DNA from: Microcyclospora pomicola | Lineage: Eukaryota > Ascomycota > Dothideomycetes > Capnodiales | NCBI GenBank assembly: GCA_002786065.1 | Contig: NHNY01000027.1 | Location: 62,001 to 126,000 of the forward strand | Length of the DNA: 64,000 bases | Direction: 5' to 3' | Part shown: positions 21,690 to 34,474 of the stretch, in pieces | Layout: every line of letters begins with the position of its first letter | How positions within the stretch are numbered: the first letter of the stretch is position 1 | The notes under the pieces: model-generated | What the model was told of the DNA's origin: nothing | The model's input: only the letters and a program-made list of their open reading frames with translations | Databases searched by the model: none | Position numbers and translations under genes: made by a program

Positions 21690-22595
21690 ATTGTCTACCA
21701 GGCGAGCTCAACGAGCTCAAGAATGTAGTATATGGACGTCGTTCTCCAGCAGACGTATAGATTCGCGTGTGAAACCGTGTGAAGAGGCTCAAACCCGAGT
21801 TTGTGCTGGACACTGGGCCGTGCTAGCAGAGGTACTTGTAATTAGTCGGGAGCAGACATTCCGGAAACCTGCCGATCGATCGAGTGCTGGTGAATCATTT
21901 CGGCGGCAGGATCATGACGAGCCAAAGACTTCTGGTATAATGAAGAGTAGAAGAGCGGAAGTATCGGGCATCTTTGCCGGAAACTTAATAAGTGAATACA
22001 CCAGACGGTCAACAATCACAGTGACGTATGGCTTGGCGTCCGAGGAGTAGACTTACGGCCTGTGATGAGACGGGACGGATTGAATGTTTCTAAGAGCGAG
22101 TACAGAAGTTCCGCAGAGGTCCGGAGAGTAGATGTCGCCCCTACGTCGGGTGGGATCATATATGTACTGGCAATAAGGTCCCGTACTTATGTAGCCACAT
22201 AACAAGAACATGGATTGAAGTCTCTCAATGCTGCATATGGCCATGTCTACACCCGCGTTCCTGACTACCCCACGGGATCGGCCGCGGCCAGGCATCACAA
22301 CGACTCACACCGGTGTTATCGGCCTCGGAATGGGATGAGGTCTGGATGCTCATATAGCTCTGGTGGGATGCTTGAAGCCATCTCGAGAGGTGAATTTTGG
22401 ACCGGAGCATGTCCAGCTTCTGTCGATGAGACATATGCGACGCTATGCGACGCCTAGGTTGAAGCCGCGCATGCCCACGACCTCACGCTTCTCCAGCAGA
22501 TAGCAGTTGTCCACCCTCCCTCCGATCACTTATCATATCTTATGCGAGCACCAATACACAGCATCTAGACCGCGCGGGAGCGCACATCGCACACA
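21690..22595. other. Divergent promoter, lipase / DeSI gene
   Basis: About 900 bases between divergent genes. No coding-like frame is seen on either strand. CT-rich sequence just before 22596 probably marks the DeSI transcription start. Confidence 0.45.
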
Positions 22596-23519
22596 ATGAC
22601 CACATCCGCCGACCAACCGAGACGCTCACGAGCGTCTTCAAGCCGCGCCTCGCAAAGCCATCCGAAGATCGAAGTCACAATCAACGTCTACGATCTCCTG
22701 CCCGTGAGTGTCTCTCCCGGCCTGCGCATCGCACATATATACTAACCTCCGCTCTTCCCCCAGCCCGGCACCATCTCCTCCTTCCTCTGGACCATCGGCA
22801 CCGGGCTGCTGCACTCGGGCGTCGTGCTGCAGAACCGCGAGTTCGCCTTCGGCGGCCACTCCTACCGCGACATCACGGGCGTCTACTACACGCGGCCGCG
22901 CTACCTGCCGCCGGGCGGCACGCTGCGCTGCTCGATCCTGCAGGGCGTCACGTTCCACGCGGCCGAGGAGGTGGAGCGCATCGTCAAGGAGGTCAGCGCC
23001 GAGTTCCTGGGGCCCGAGTACAACCTGCTGACGCGCAACTGCAACCACTTCACCAGCGCGCTGTGCGAGCGGTTGACGGGCAAGGCGGCGCCGGCGTGGC
23101 TGAACCGCGCCGCGGGCATCGGCCTCGCGGTGCCGTGCATGGTGCCGCGCGAGTGGATCACCCCGCCGGACGTGGAGAACGCGGACGGGGAGCTGGTGCA
23201 GCCGCAGGCGCCGGAGGGCGACGAGAGCAGCGGCGATGAACGAGGAGGGATGCTGGACAGTGACCGCCGGCGGCGGCATCGCGAGGAAGAGACGAAAGTC
23301 ACGACGTCGACGCGCCGGGTGGGCAGCGCTGCACCCCTTGCGCTGTTCGCGGACGATGGAGAGCAGGACGAGTCCGAGGAAAGCAGTCTGGCGGGTGGGA
23401 AGAGACTGCGCGGTCGAAGCAACACGCCGCCGCCTCGTCCTGTGAAGACAAAAGACTCGAGTGGGAGGCCGCTGCCCGTGGCGGAGCGAGCACCTGTTCC
23501 CACGTTGTCAAAGGGATAG
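22596..23519 (+). CDS. PPPDE/DeSI-type cysteine isopeptidase
   Basis: Two exons (22596-22703, 22764-23519; donor gtgagt, pyrimidine-rich acceptor ttcccccag) encode 287 residues. PPPDE proteins are papain-like cysteine proteases, and characterised members remove SUMO or ubiquitin. The N-terminus holds INVYDLLPPGTISSFLW. The catalytic His is in GLLHSGVVL (about 53) and the catalytic Cys in TRNCNHFT (about 129); FGGHSYRDITGVYYTRPR and LPPGGTL lie between. GIPLAVPCMVP-like sequence (AGIGLAVPCMVPREW) closes the domain. The rest is a low-complexity S/E/R/P tail. The exon-2 core is strikingly GC-rich, with nearly all third positions G or C. Both catalytic residues are present. Confidence 0.9.
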
Positions 23520-23907
23520 GTTGAGACGAATAAGTAGTATATGATATGACCTGTGATACCCACCTCCATATTCTTTACGAGACGCAGTGTGCATGTACAT
23601 GGCGAGCTGACGATAGGCATGATCTTAGACGACGCATTAGATGAATATGTACGGTTACGTACGGTGCACTATCAACAGAACAGGTCAAAATCAAAAAACG
23701 CCTTTTTGCTCACGCGTGCCGACAATAAGAAAACCCTGGTATCTGGTCGTGTCCTCTGGACGAGGTGGAGATAAAGGAAAATGACAAGTGTCAGGTCGTA
23801 GCTCTGAACGAGGTAGGGATAAAAGGAAATGATAAAAGTGTCATGTCAAGCCTCTCTTGGAGGCATCTTCACCGCCGTTCCACCTCAGCATTCCATCAGC
23901 TGCATAT
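23520..23907. other. Convergent intergenic region
   Basis: About 390 bases between the stops of the DeSI gene and the large NACHT gene. It contains the short tandem duplication listed separately and no coding frame. Confidence 0.5.
23762..23849. repeat. Imperfect tandem duplication, 48-bp period
   Basis: Two related copies (23762-23797 and 23810-23848) start 48 bases apart. Both begin gaggt.g.gataaa, then ggaaa.tga.aa and gtgtca.gtc. They differ by substitutions and a 1-2 base shift. The duplication lies just outside the 3' end of the NACHT gene and looks like a small local duplication with no visible function. Confidence 0.55.
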
Positions 23908-26900
23908 TCACACGCGCAACTGCTTGGGCAGGATCTCCCAGTCTCCGATGCCAGTGAAGGAGCCCTCGGTGGTCTGAGACTTGCCCGCGCCGAAGCCCTT
24001 GGCCGTCCACTTCTCCACGCCCTCGACGCCCGACAACTGCGAGCCGTACTTGCGGTACACGGTGGCATTGAGGCGCTCGTAGACGGAGTAGTCCTTCGGC
24101 CATGCACCGAGGCGCTGGTAAGCGTTGCGAAGCATGACCAGGTGTGTCTTGACGAGCTGGCTCTTGGTTGCATCGCTGATCTCAACGTCGGCATCTCCAG
24201 TGTCGGTCTTGACACCGTGTTCGGCGAGGATGGCAGCGGCGGTGTCTTCATCATCGTCGTCATCTTCGAACGCACTGCCATCGGACACGAGCCAGCGGAG
24301 CACGTCTTCGTGGACAACAACAGCCTTCTTGAAGTAGTCCGCGGCCAAGCCGGCGTTCTTGTCGTTCTGGCAGTGTTGACCAGTGCTGGTGTAGAGCTGC
24401 GCGAGCAGGGTGAAAGCCTCCAGGGTGGCAGGGTGACGAGTGCCGTGCACACGTCGGAGGTTGTAAGCAATGTCTTCGGCGAGACGAAGAGCCTTGATGG
24501 GGTGACCAGCAAGGTAGCGAGCAGCGATGAGACGCTGGCCGAGGTTGAGGAGCACTTCGGACGGCCAGCTGCGCTGAGCATCGCGTGTGTTCCACAACGA
24601 GGTGAGAAGCGACTCGAGCGTCTCGTAATCGCCTTGCTCTCCAAGCAGAGCAATGATCTGGCTGAGCTCGGCAAGTTGAACCTGAGCCATGTTGATCTTC
24701 TGCTGCTTGCAAATGCTGAGGATCTCCTTGATGATGTTGTTGGAGAGCTGCAACAATTGCTTGCGGAGCTTCTCGTCTGGGCACCTGTTCTCGCCACGGC
24801 CGTCGAGGTAGGAGGCCAGCTCGAAACCGCGGGAGATAGCACCGGCTCCGTGGTAACCGTTGTGGTGTTGTGCGTAGAGGAACGCAATGTTGGCGATATC
24901 GTAGGCCTCGGCAAACTTGTTCTGCTCGATGAGCTTGGCGAGTGATCTGTTGGAGGCGAGGATGACAGCACGGACAAAGTTTGGAGACTTGCGGTTTCCA
25001 AGACTGTCCAGAATGCCAAGAATGAAGACACGCGGAGACTCGTTCGGGCTGAGGAGCTTGAGCCCAGCAGTGTCACGCTTGATGAACAACTGCAGTGCTT
25101 GGTCTTCAAGAGAAGCCGCCAAGTCCTTGCGACCGCGCCTCAACAAGAAGTAGCGGAGAGGAGCAGCAGCGATCAAGATCTTGTCAAGATCACTGCGCTC
25201 ATTCATGACTCTTCTGAAATGCTCGAAGTGAATGTACTCGAGACGAATGTCGGACAAGATCTCGGAGAAGGTCAAGCTGAGGTCCTTGCGCGTGTTGTAC
25301 TCCAAAGCGGCAAGGAATACCAACGAAGAGCTACCGCACTTGGTAAGGTCGAAAGAGAACGAGGAGGATTTGCGGATGTCCTTTGCGATGAGCTGGCGGT
25401 GGAGCTCCTGGACCAGCTCCTCGCACTTCGATGTCTGTTGGCAAGACTGGTAAGTTTGAGCGATGGACCTTGCGCTCTCCAGCATCTGTTCCTCTGAGAC
25501 ACTGGACTGGTTGATCTGCACGACCGCGTGGGTAAGCTCCTTAACGGCAAGGTCGGACTTCTGCTGGCGGACGAGCAGTTGAGCGACCTCACGCAAGCTG
25601 GTCAACGTCGACTCGCTGGCATAGCCGTAAGTCTTCTGCGACGTAGCGAGCTGCTCCTGAGACATTGAGATTGCCTTCGAGACCGTCTCGGCGCTAGCAG
25701 ATGAGGAAGAAGTGACACGACGCTTGTAAAGTGTGGTCAAGCTGCGGCTGAGCTCGCTGGAAGATGACGATGACGAGGTGGTCGAAGTCTTCGAGACTGC
25801 TTCATACTTGCTGATGGCCTCGTCCAGATGAGTCTCACTCTGCGAGGCGACACGAGCGAGTGTAAGAGTCGCCTCGATTGCGACAGCAGAGCTAGCCCCA
25901 TAGGCGGCTTGCGAGCTCTCGTGCCACTGCTTGGACACTTTGTACAGCTGCTCGTACTCGGCGCCCACAGACTCAAGGCTCTGTGTGTAACGCTCGTAAA
26001 GGGTCTGAGCGAACTTGGCATCCTGGAACTGCTTGAACTGTGTACGGTTGCGAATGAAGGTGTTCCAGAGAACAGTGTAGATGCCCACAGCCTCGGAGTG
26101 ACGCCTCTCCTCCCAGTAAGAGGTGGCAACAATCATGCAGGCTTCGAAAGCGGCAGCGTGGCACACATCAGAGTCTTTGTTGAGGGCGGTGACGATCTGC
26201 TGGTAGTAGTCGACCCAGTAGACGTGCGTGCGAGCATGAGTGCGGCAGCGTGAAGCAAGCTCATACAAGGTCTTGATGGTGATGTCGTGGTTAGCACTGT
26301 AAACGCGGCGGTAGACTGGGAGGACCTCCTGGTAAACACCGATCGCTCGGTCGGGGTAACCATGCTTGTCATAGAAGTCGACAAGCAGCAGTTTGGCCTT
26401 CTCCAGCAGGTCCTTGTGCTGCTGCGGCGACGTCAAGGTTGCTCGGAAGAAGCGGACATAGACGTCCTCAACACGTTCGAACAGTCTCTGCTGCAAGTAG
26501 CACTGCGCCAATTGCTCGACGAGTGTTACAGACTCTTGCAAGAAGGTGGTGGTCAATGTAACTTGCTGGATTGACGCAGACGAGAACGACGCCCAGGTGC
26601 GTGACAGCGTAGTGTGGATGACGCTGATGGCTTCTTCGTAACGTCGTTGCTCGATGTACTGGAACGTCAACTTCTTCGCAATGTTCAGAGTCGATACTTC
26701 GAGAGTCTGGCTCTTGCTCGACATGAGAGACTCAAACATGCTCTGGAGGGACGACTCGGACACGAGGGTGGTCTGCTCGGTCGTGTTGGAGCTTGATGTG
26801 GCGTGCTTGAATATCTCTTGCGAGGTCATCGCGATCTCTTCTTCAATCATGGAGAAGGAGCGGCTTGACTCCTTGCGCGTGCTCTTGTAGTATGAACTGG

Positions 26901-29900
26901 CCTGCTTGTAGATTGACAAGGCAGCAGAGTGATGGCCGATGCTCTTCAATGTCTGTGCAGACTGTGTCAAGCGTGAGATGACGTTCTCGGAGTAGGAAAG
27001 CTCGTGGTGTTGATACTCCTGAGCCAAGCAAATGAGAATGGCAGCCGTCTCGCTCTGACGCTTCTGCGCGTTCAAGTATTTGCTGTAAGCATTGACGGTG
27101 TCAATCTTCTTCTCATGCCATTCCGTGGACATTGTGGTGCGGCATCGTTCGGACAAGGCCTGCCAAAGCTCGACGTAGGTCTGCTCGGCGAGTTCGAAGT
27201 GCTTGTGGGCAGCATGCTGTTCAGCCTCGCGTATGATGATGGCAATGGAGCCCAGGTCAAGGACTCGCTGCTCCTCTTCCTCATCTTCGCGGTCGGTGAA
27301 GATGCCACGATCGTATGTGTCCAAGGACTTATCCTTCTTACCCTTGCCAAGCGAGACACGCAAGGACCCATTGAGGTCTCTGGCTTGGTCGGAATCGTGA
27401 CCATACTTTTCAACGGTAGTACCGTGGATCGATCGAACGATCTCATCAATCTTTTCCTGCTCTTTGAGTTGGGTGTACAGCTGCAGGAGGGTTTGACGTG
27501 CCTCGATCACCATCTCAGATGTCGCGCCATATTGGCGCTCGTATGCAGTGATCAGGATGATCAGGATGCGCTCGTAGTGAGTCACCGTGGTAGTCCTTGT
27601 GGTTTCGGTGATCTGGCCAGTGAAGCGAAGGTAACGTGTTGCGCACTCCACGGTCACAGGGTGGAAGTTGCTCAGGATCTGTAGCGAGATGGTGGTGGCC
27701 GAGTAATAGAGCTTCGTAGCTTCGGGCTTGTTGTTCATCTGTTCATAGTACGTCACCGCGTTAATGTACGATTGGAGGACCACGGGGTGATTCTCCCCGA
27801 AAATGGTGCGTGCGATGCGACTGGTCACGATGTGGAGGTCCACCTCTTGAGCTCCAGGGAACTGGTCGTCCCAGCACAGCCACTGCAAGATTGACACAAC
27901 AGTGCTCTCTGGGTAGGCTTTCTGGATCTCGGTCGGGAGCTTGATGTCTCCAGTAGTGGATGAGGTCACACCGATAAGATGGAAGTGGTGGGGTTGGTAG
28001 CGAATGACATATTCGAGAAGACTGTGCTTGCTGAACAGGCGAGCAGGCAGGTCGACATCGGAGTTGTCAAAAGTAGGTTCGCCCTTCTCCGGCACAGCAA
28101 TCTTAGTGTAAGTGAGAAGTCGAGTGAGAATGTCGAGCTTGCGGTCTTTAATCGGAAGAGGAAGCTTGTTTGAATCGATCAGAGTACGAAGGGTGCTCTG
28201 GATCGTAGAGTGTCGTACGCGCACGACATCATTGGTAACAGACAGAAGAGGCTTGACGCTTTGAACAGTCTGGTGAATGTCGACATGGCGTTCGCTTATG
28301 GTTCCCTTCTCAGTGTTGATGGAGAACAACTGGTCAAGCTCATCGTATGTGAAAGGACGAGCAGCGTCAACGAGCCACGAAAGCAACAGCTTCGACTCAT
28401 TGGTAGGCTGGAGAGTGCTAAGCAGCTTCGAGACGAGGTCCACAATGGTCGGTGGCGAGCTCTTGAGAGTCTGTATGGACTTGATGAAGGTGTCCGGCGT
28501 CTTCTCTGTCTTGAGGGTTTCCGTGAACAGTACAGCCCACAAGAATGACCCATCCGCGGCCTGGATGATGCTTCCGAGGATGCTTTCTTGTTCAGGTCCT
28601 GGCCTCGAGGTGAAAGCATGGTTGTGAGCCAACGAGCGAATAGCGACCGAGTGCACATCATCTCGTGTATTGGCGAGAGTGATCTCGTGCTTAACGCCAC
28701 GAGCTCCAGACGGCAGCGAGAGACCTTGAGAGAAAGCGACCAATTTCGTACGCTTGCCCTCTGCAACAGCACGGGTCAATCTCGAGAAGAGAGCCTGCGC
28801 GGAGGTTTGACCGCCATGTACCTCATCGAGACCATCAACAACCAAGATGGTATCGTGGCCCTGTTCCAATGGATGCTTGAGCGCGTCCCCGAGAGCAGTC
28901 CAGAGATGCTCTTCGTACGCTTTGGGATCAGCAGTATGCGAGGCTTCCTCATACGCGGTCACCAATGCGCGGTACAAGCCAAGGTTACCGACTCGAATGG
29001 TCAAGAGTTGGTCGAGAATAGTTTTCACCACATGCAAGGTGGTTGCCTGAGTTGGGCTGGTGCCGATAGCGCAGAAGATCGTCGAGTATGTCTTTCGTGC
29101 GACTGGGCGTTGAAGCCGCTCGCAGATGGCACCAGCGAGAGTGGTCTTTCCGGTGCCTGAGCGACCGTTGACCAACAGTATCTCCTCCTCAGTGCTCTTG
29201 ACAAAGCTCGTCAAGGTGTCCTGGAACCACAAGCACGTAAACTCGGCCTGAACATCCGTGAAGGTAGTGTGATCACTACCGAGCATCTCAAGAACCCTGT
29301 CGTTGGGAGAGAGCCACTTGGAAAGGACCTCGATGCTCAATGCGTTGCTCATACCTTCGGTCTCGATCTGAGAGGTCCACATGGCCTCGCTAGCCTTGAT
29401 GCGTCTTGTCCTGAAGGTCTCGATCGTCTCGCTGAACACTTCGTAAAGGTCGAGGCTGACAGAACCTGCCGAGATACCGTTGACGGTCTTGTAGAAGCGA
29501 ATCGCCACCTCGACGACCAGCGTCAACAGATCCATGTACATCAAGCAGAGTTGCTCTTGCGTCTCGGACGTGACCGGTAGGAGCTGAACTCGGTCCAGCA
29601 AGTGCGAGACAGAGAGAGAGGCTTTGTAGAAGAAGCCGAAAGCTTGATCAAGAGCTGCGGAGTTTTCATGTCCAAGCTGCGAAACAATTAGCCTTCACAT
29701 CCGAAATCCACGACCACAAGCACTTACTTGGAGAAGCAGGCGAGCATGTCCAAAGCCTATGTTCGCAGCCACGTTGCTACCATGAGCAAAGTTATGCAGA
29801 CCGTTCTCAAACTGGTGCAGGCGCTCAGCGAAATACAAGGCTCTAATGAGGACAGAGTCCCATTTCGAGCCCTTGTGCGGAAGGCTTTGTAGACGTTCGG

Positions 29901-30529
29901 ATCTGATCCATTCGACGAAGCCGATGAATGTGGTATCATCGACACTGTGAGATACACCTGCGCCGAGTTCCGACATGCTTTTGCGTTTCAAGGTCAGAGC
30001 TACGTCTTGGACGAGAGCAATCTTGTTGCTGCCGCCCAGCTGGCTGCGCGAGCCAGCGCCATAGTTGAAGGAGCTCATTCTGCTGAATCCGGTCGAGTGA
30101 CCACTTCCACGACGTTTCTGAAGGGAAGAGATGCCTGACGGGGATCCTGGGGAAGAGAAGATGGAAGAGTGGCCGTTCAATCCAGTCGAGCCGTTAGTAT
30201 TAGTGGCTTTACCGTTTCCGTTAGAGTAGGTCGTTGCAAACTTTGAGGTAGTAGAGGTCATTATTGGTGCTGCAGTACGATACGAGATCTCTCCACTCGA
30301 CGTTGGTGATCGAGGGTAAGAAAGAGACCTGTTTGGAGGAGTCGAGGGAGGTGTTTTAGTACGTGGCCCGAGGATTCCTTTGGGCACTGATGATCGTATG
30401 GGAGATGGCGGTTTACTTGGAGTTGAGATCGGGCGGGGTTTCTCGATCAACAATGGAGGTTCAGGTACTTTCTCGTCTGATCAATGGTCAACAATCTTAT
30501 CTTTGGAGCTCAGCTATATAGGACTCACC
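23908..30529 (-). CDS. Giant fungal STAND/NLR-like protein (NACHT NTPase + TPR-like repeats)
   Basis: Main exon 29676-23908 and upstream exon ending 29728 are joined by a clear intron (gtaagt/ttcgcag). ATG 30261 gives 2,100 residues. The frame stays open and Pro/Ser-rich to about 30471 and probably joins an Ala/Val-rich exon ending at 30529 (gtgagt donor), so the true start is unresolved. In order: a disordered S/P/G/N leader; a helical domain of the fungal STAND N-terminal (Goodbye/DUF7708-like) type at about residues 95-290; and an NTPase with Walker A GRSGTGKTT (about 350) and Walker B TILVVDGLDEV (about 460). About 1,500 helical residues with TPR-like spacing follow (for example RHPATLEAFTLLAQLYTSTG). 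STAND proteins are ATP switches that oligomerise on ligand binding; many fungal ones act in non-self recognition. No toxin or enzyme domain is recognisable. Confidence 0.8.
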
Positions 30530-33500
30530 AAAACACCTGCAACGTAATCGACAGCGTCTATCACAGCTTGATTCGGAGCTAAAGCAGGAGCAGCGTAGCC
30601 AACAGCGTTTACCGCGGCGTGATTCGCTACCAAAGCAGAAGCAACCTTCGGAGTGCTTGCACGTAAAGATCTGTTGACAGTGCCAACTCAATTTACACTT
30701 GCACAATCGTTGCCAAAAGCTGGAGTACTGAGTGGATTCGGTCGTAGAGGTTTCTGAGGTGAAGCAAAAAGGTGATTTGCAGAAGAATCGACACTTTTTC
30801 GAGGATAGAGGAGAAAAAGAGCTGAAGCAGCAGCAACAGCAAGGTGGATCCTGTTCCGTCATGGACTGATATAGCTCGCTTCAACCGGCAGACCTGGCAG
30901 GACAGCTATGAAATAAAGCATCTCCTCTTTGTGGCTGATGTCATGCTCGGCAACGATAGCAACGGATCGGGCGGTCGCACCGATCGTTGAGGGCCAGAGA
31001 GTCCAAGTGTGGTACTGCTAGAGTCCATGTGTGTTAGGTATCATGCATGGCTTTTGTGCGAACAGCTGGGTACATGAAACCTACTCAATACCCTAGCCTG
31101 TTGCAGGAAATACGTGATCACATCAATGCACGCATCCACGACGGATCTTGCGGTCGCCGATTGTGGTTGGTCAGGGAGTGATGGACTGACACCCGCCAGC
31201 AAGCACAGATGAAATGTGCAATGTCTTGTCGAAGCCGCCGTATACTACCATGATCCCTGCCGACGTCTGTCACATCAAGCTGGTCCAATGGCAATGCAAG
31301 AGGACATGCTCCATCGAGTCGTCCCGATCGGAGAATAAACAGTCGAAACGCTGTTAGCCTGTGCCACCCCACGTTAGATATGCAAAGGTAGGTGGATATT
31401 GACATGGAAACATATCCCGCCGGCTTCTGGCAGGGGTAGACGAGTGCTTCCTGGTCTTCGCACGGTCCTCGATGGACTGCACAGCAACAGGGATCTCAGT
31501 GATGAGCTTCAATAACGCAATCGTCGATATGCCGCATACCCATGGTAGGATCTGCTAAGCATAAGTCGTCGGTCCCTGCGAGATTTAGGAGCAAGCTTGC
31601 ATCAGTAATGTGGGGCGCTCGTGTTCTTTTCTCCCGCTCGGCTCATGAGAGCGATGTACTGTATGAGGCTGTCATGGCCGATTGAAACGAGGTCTAGTTC
31701 GTGAGTGTAGCGTGCCTCTCGTTCATGCCAGACTGCGATGCCGCCGTGGATCGCATATGCCATACTAAAGCTGCACGTCGACGCAAGTGAAGTCCATGTG
31801 GGCGGTCGACCAAGCGATCCTCCCGCACGGGCCGCGAGCGAGGGTATCTGATTCTCCACCAGTCGACGTGGAGCATAAAACCGCCATGGCGACGTTCTTG
31901 CGAAGACTGCTAACCCATCTGTGGCTGGCTGGCGGCTATATCAACCTGAACACTTGTCCTTACCACGATGCATCGTCTGCTCGCACCCTTCAGCGTCGCG
32001 TCTACTCCTGTTCCATGCGAAGTTCCAGTGTGAAAGGATCATCCAGATCGCCGGATTCGGCCCAACAGGCACCCTGATGCCTGCATTGCAAGGTCATGCT
32101 GTCGATCTTGCAAGGCCTAGCAATCCTTGCGCGGGCCAATGTCCTCGAGCACGACCACCGAATACTTCCGGGACGTGCAGTGCATAAAGTGTCGGTATAG
32201 GGACGTGGTGGAGCGAATGATGGCGCGGAGTCGCAGTCCACATGTGGTCCACGGAGGTCGGACACGCTCGTCAAATGCCCGGATCGGGCAACTGCACAAG
32301 CTTTGTGGCCCACCCGATGCCCCACAGGTGCATATCTGCTGTCTGTAGATGAATATCGATGGCTGGCACGCCCTTAGACGACATCCCGGTGCACCGCGCA
32401 TGCAGGATGAGGTGTTAGCTTGTTCAACACAGCACTGGTCTTCCAGCGGCTTGCATACCGGCCCAGACTGCGGGAACAACTACTGCACGGAGTATCGATC
32501 TCGCTATAGGGGCACGGCCGGGCTTGATCCGCAATTCCAGATCTTGCCTATACAGTAACGTGTGGGTCTCATCCCTGCTGCTACGTCTGCAGTCTATTCT
32601 CGGAGACGCCGACCGCCGACTACCCATCGAGCGAGGTCGACGAGTGTCTTCTAGGAGATGTATTGGAGCAGTATTGCCTTGATATGTATGCACGATACCG
32701 TCTATTCTTCTGGTTACTGCGCAGTCCTACGACAGGTTGGAAGTGCAAACCATGGACCACTGACAAGCTAGTAAGCATTGGCATCTTGCGACGGAACTTC
32801 CGGTTGATTATTGCATCACCACCTGCAGGTCGGAGGTTTTGGGAGCGTGTTGCAGCGGCTTAGGTTTACTACTACTTTGTCTTACGGACGCCTGCAGAAT
32901 GCTCTCGATCGCCGGGCCAGAGTGATGTGCGATGGACAGCAGGGTCCTGGCGCAGCGGCACCATCCTAGAGTATTCTCAATGCTCCGAAGCCAGGGTATG
33001 CAGGCTTGCAGCAAGATGACAGTTCCCAAGCTCCCCGCATGATTTGTACGCGATGATGAAGCCATGGTGGAGATATGTGGCGCCGCCTCATGCTGTCGAA
33101 TGAAGCAGCATTGACATGGTGGTCTTGACGAAGATCATGGCGATCCTCAAGGATTCTCACTCTGTTGTCGCTACGTTCTGAAGGTACAGACAGGCCAGTC
33201 GTGTCTTGCTCAGACAGCTCATCCTTGGAAGCCGGCACCCCGAACATCCAAAAGCGGCTTGTACATGAACCCGCCTCGAGCGGGGATATAAGCGAACGAT
33301 CCATCGCTGCGACTAAGATCTCTGTTGAGGGGTAACTAAGCTATACGTATATCATGCACAACGAGGTGGAGACATGAGCTCTACTAGCGCTGCTAGGCTA
33401 GAGCTATGGCTCAGCTCAGCTCAGCTCAGCTCACCACCGATGAAGAATTTGGGTATAGCAACGTGGATGAGCAACCGGCAGTGCCATCTACAGCATTCAT

Positions 33501-34474
33501 GGCGCCCTCGTAGCACATGCATTGTGGTTGCAACGCCGACATATACAACACATGTCGGCTGCCGCCAAATTCTCAAGTTTGAGACAGACTTAAACTTATT
33601 GCTTGACTTGTTGAGGTGTCGATGCTGAATTAAGATATGAGACAGCGCCTGAGGTCGAGCACACCCACGTTCGCATTCCTGGCTTCAAGACCTATATCCG
33701 CGCATCAGGGACCAGAGCTTGAAAGGAAATGGGCTTCCGGAGCACAGGCAGTGGCCCCGAGGAACGAAATCTACCATACAAGATAGCAGCCTGTACGCGT
33801 GGACAGGCTCCGCTAGCTCTCTTGGAGGCGCTGGTACCTAAAGCCAGAGCCTCGTGAACGCCATCGCAATTCGGACTCAAGCGAACAGGACTTCTCAAAG
33901 CACGTCCTTGTGTGCCAATACCGGTATCATGCGCACAGTTCAGCCGTGATGGGGAAAGAAATGGCTGTAGGTCCAGAACGACGGCGCACGAAGCGTGGTG
34001 TCACTTGCGACGCTGTGGCCGTGGTGGAATTGAAGATGGGAAATGGCTCAGCTGAGAAGCTGTCAAACATACCAGTGTCTTATGCATCCATGCTATTATT
34101 CATGCACGCCCTGGTCAATAGATATATCATCCGGCGACTCCGCGGGGCCTCATGAAACTGTGTTCATGAGTGTGGACTGCAGCTAGGTGTGCTTCACCAT
34201 CTCTCTCAGAGTTGTCACCGCACGAGCGATGTGGTGATTGCCACGATGCCCCCAGGTGTCTAGACAACTCACGGTAAGGAAGTCTTTCGCTCCCCTCCTC
34301 CAGACATCTCTTCAACGATCCCTTCTGGGGTGAAGAGCCATTCTTTTACTACCAATCACGATAGACATCCGATCCGACAACGAGAAAAACCAACGCATCG
34401 CATTTCCGCAGCACTACCGCTCCTCCAGAAACTCCAATACGATTCATCCCACCTTCTCCACCGCATCGCACACA
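30530..34474. other. Gene-poor stretch downstream of small Arg-rich gene
   Basis: About 3.9 kb. The first 350 bases (30530-30884) are the 5' region of the NACHT gene, with two competing reading frames (Cys-rich and Ala/Val-rich). From 31 to 34.4 kb no frame on either strand is long, ATG-led and protein-like. Base composition is balanced, not RIP-like. It could be regulatory DNA, noncoding RNA or decayed coding sequence. Confidence 0.4.
33409..33433. repeat. Microsatellite (GCTCA)x5
   Basis: Five perfect copies of the pentamer GCTCA in tandem inside the gene-poor stretch. It is noncoding and probably polymorphic. Confidence 0.85.

Noticed and set aside
23841-25109. Long frames opposite or beside the NACHT gene (both strands)
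   Set aside because: They are shadows of the NACHT coding frame; amino-acid content is Ser/Arg-skewed with no domains.
30497-30862. Cys-rich 121-codon minus-strand frame starting with ATG
   Set aside because: Its Cys/Ser/Arg richness looks like a shadow of the Ala/Val-rich frame in the same DNA, which ends at the strong splice donor.
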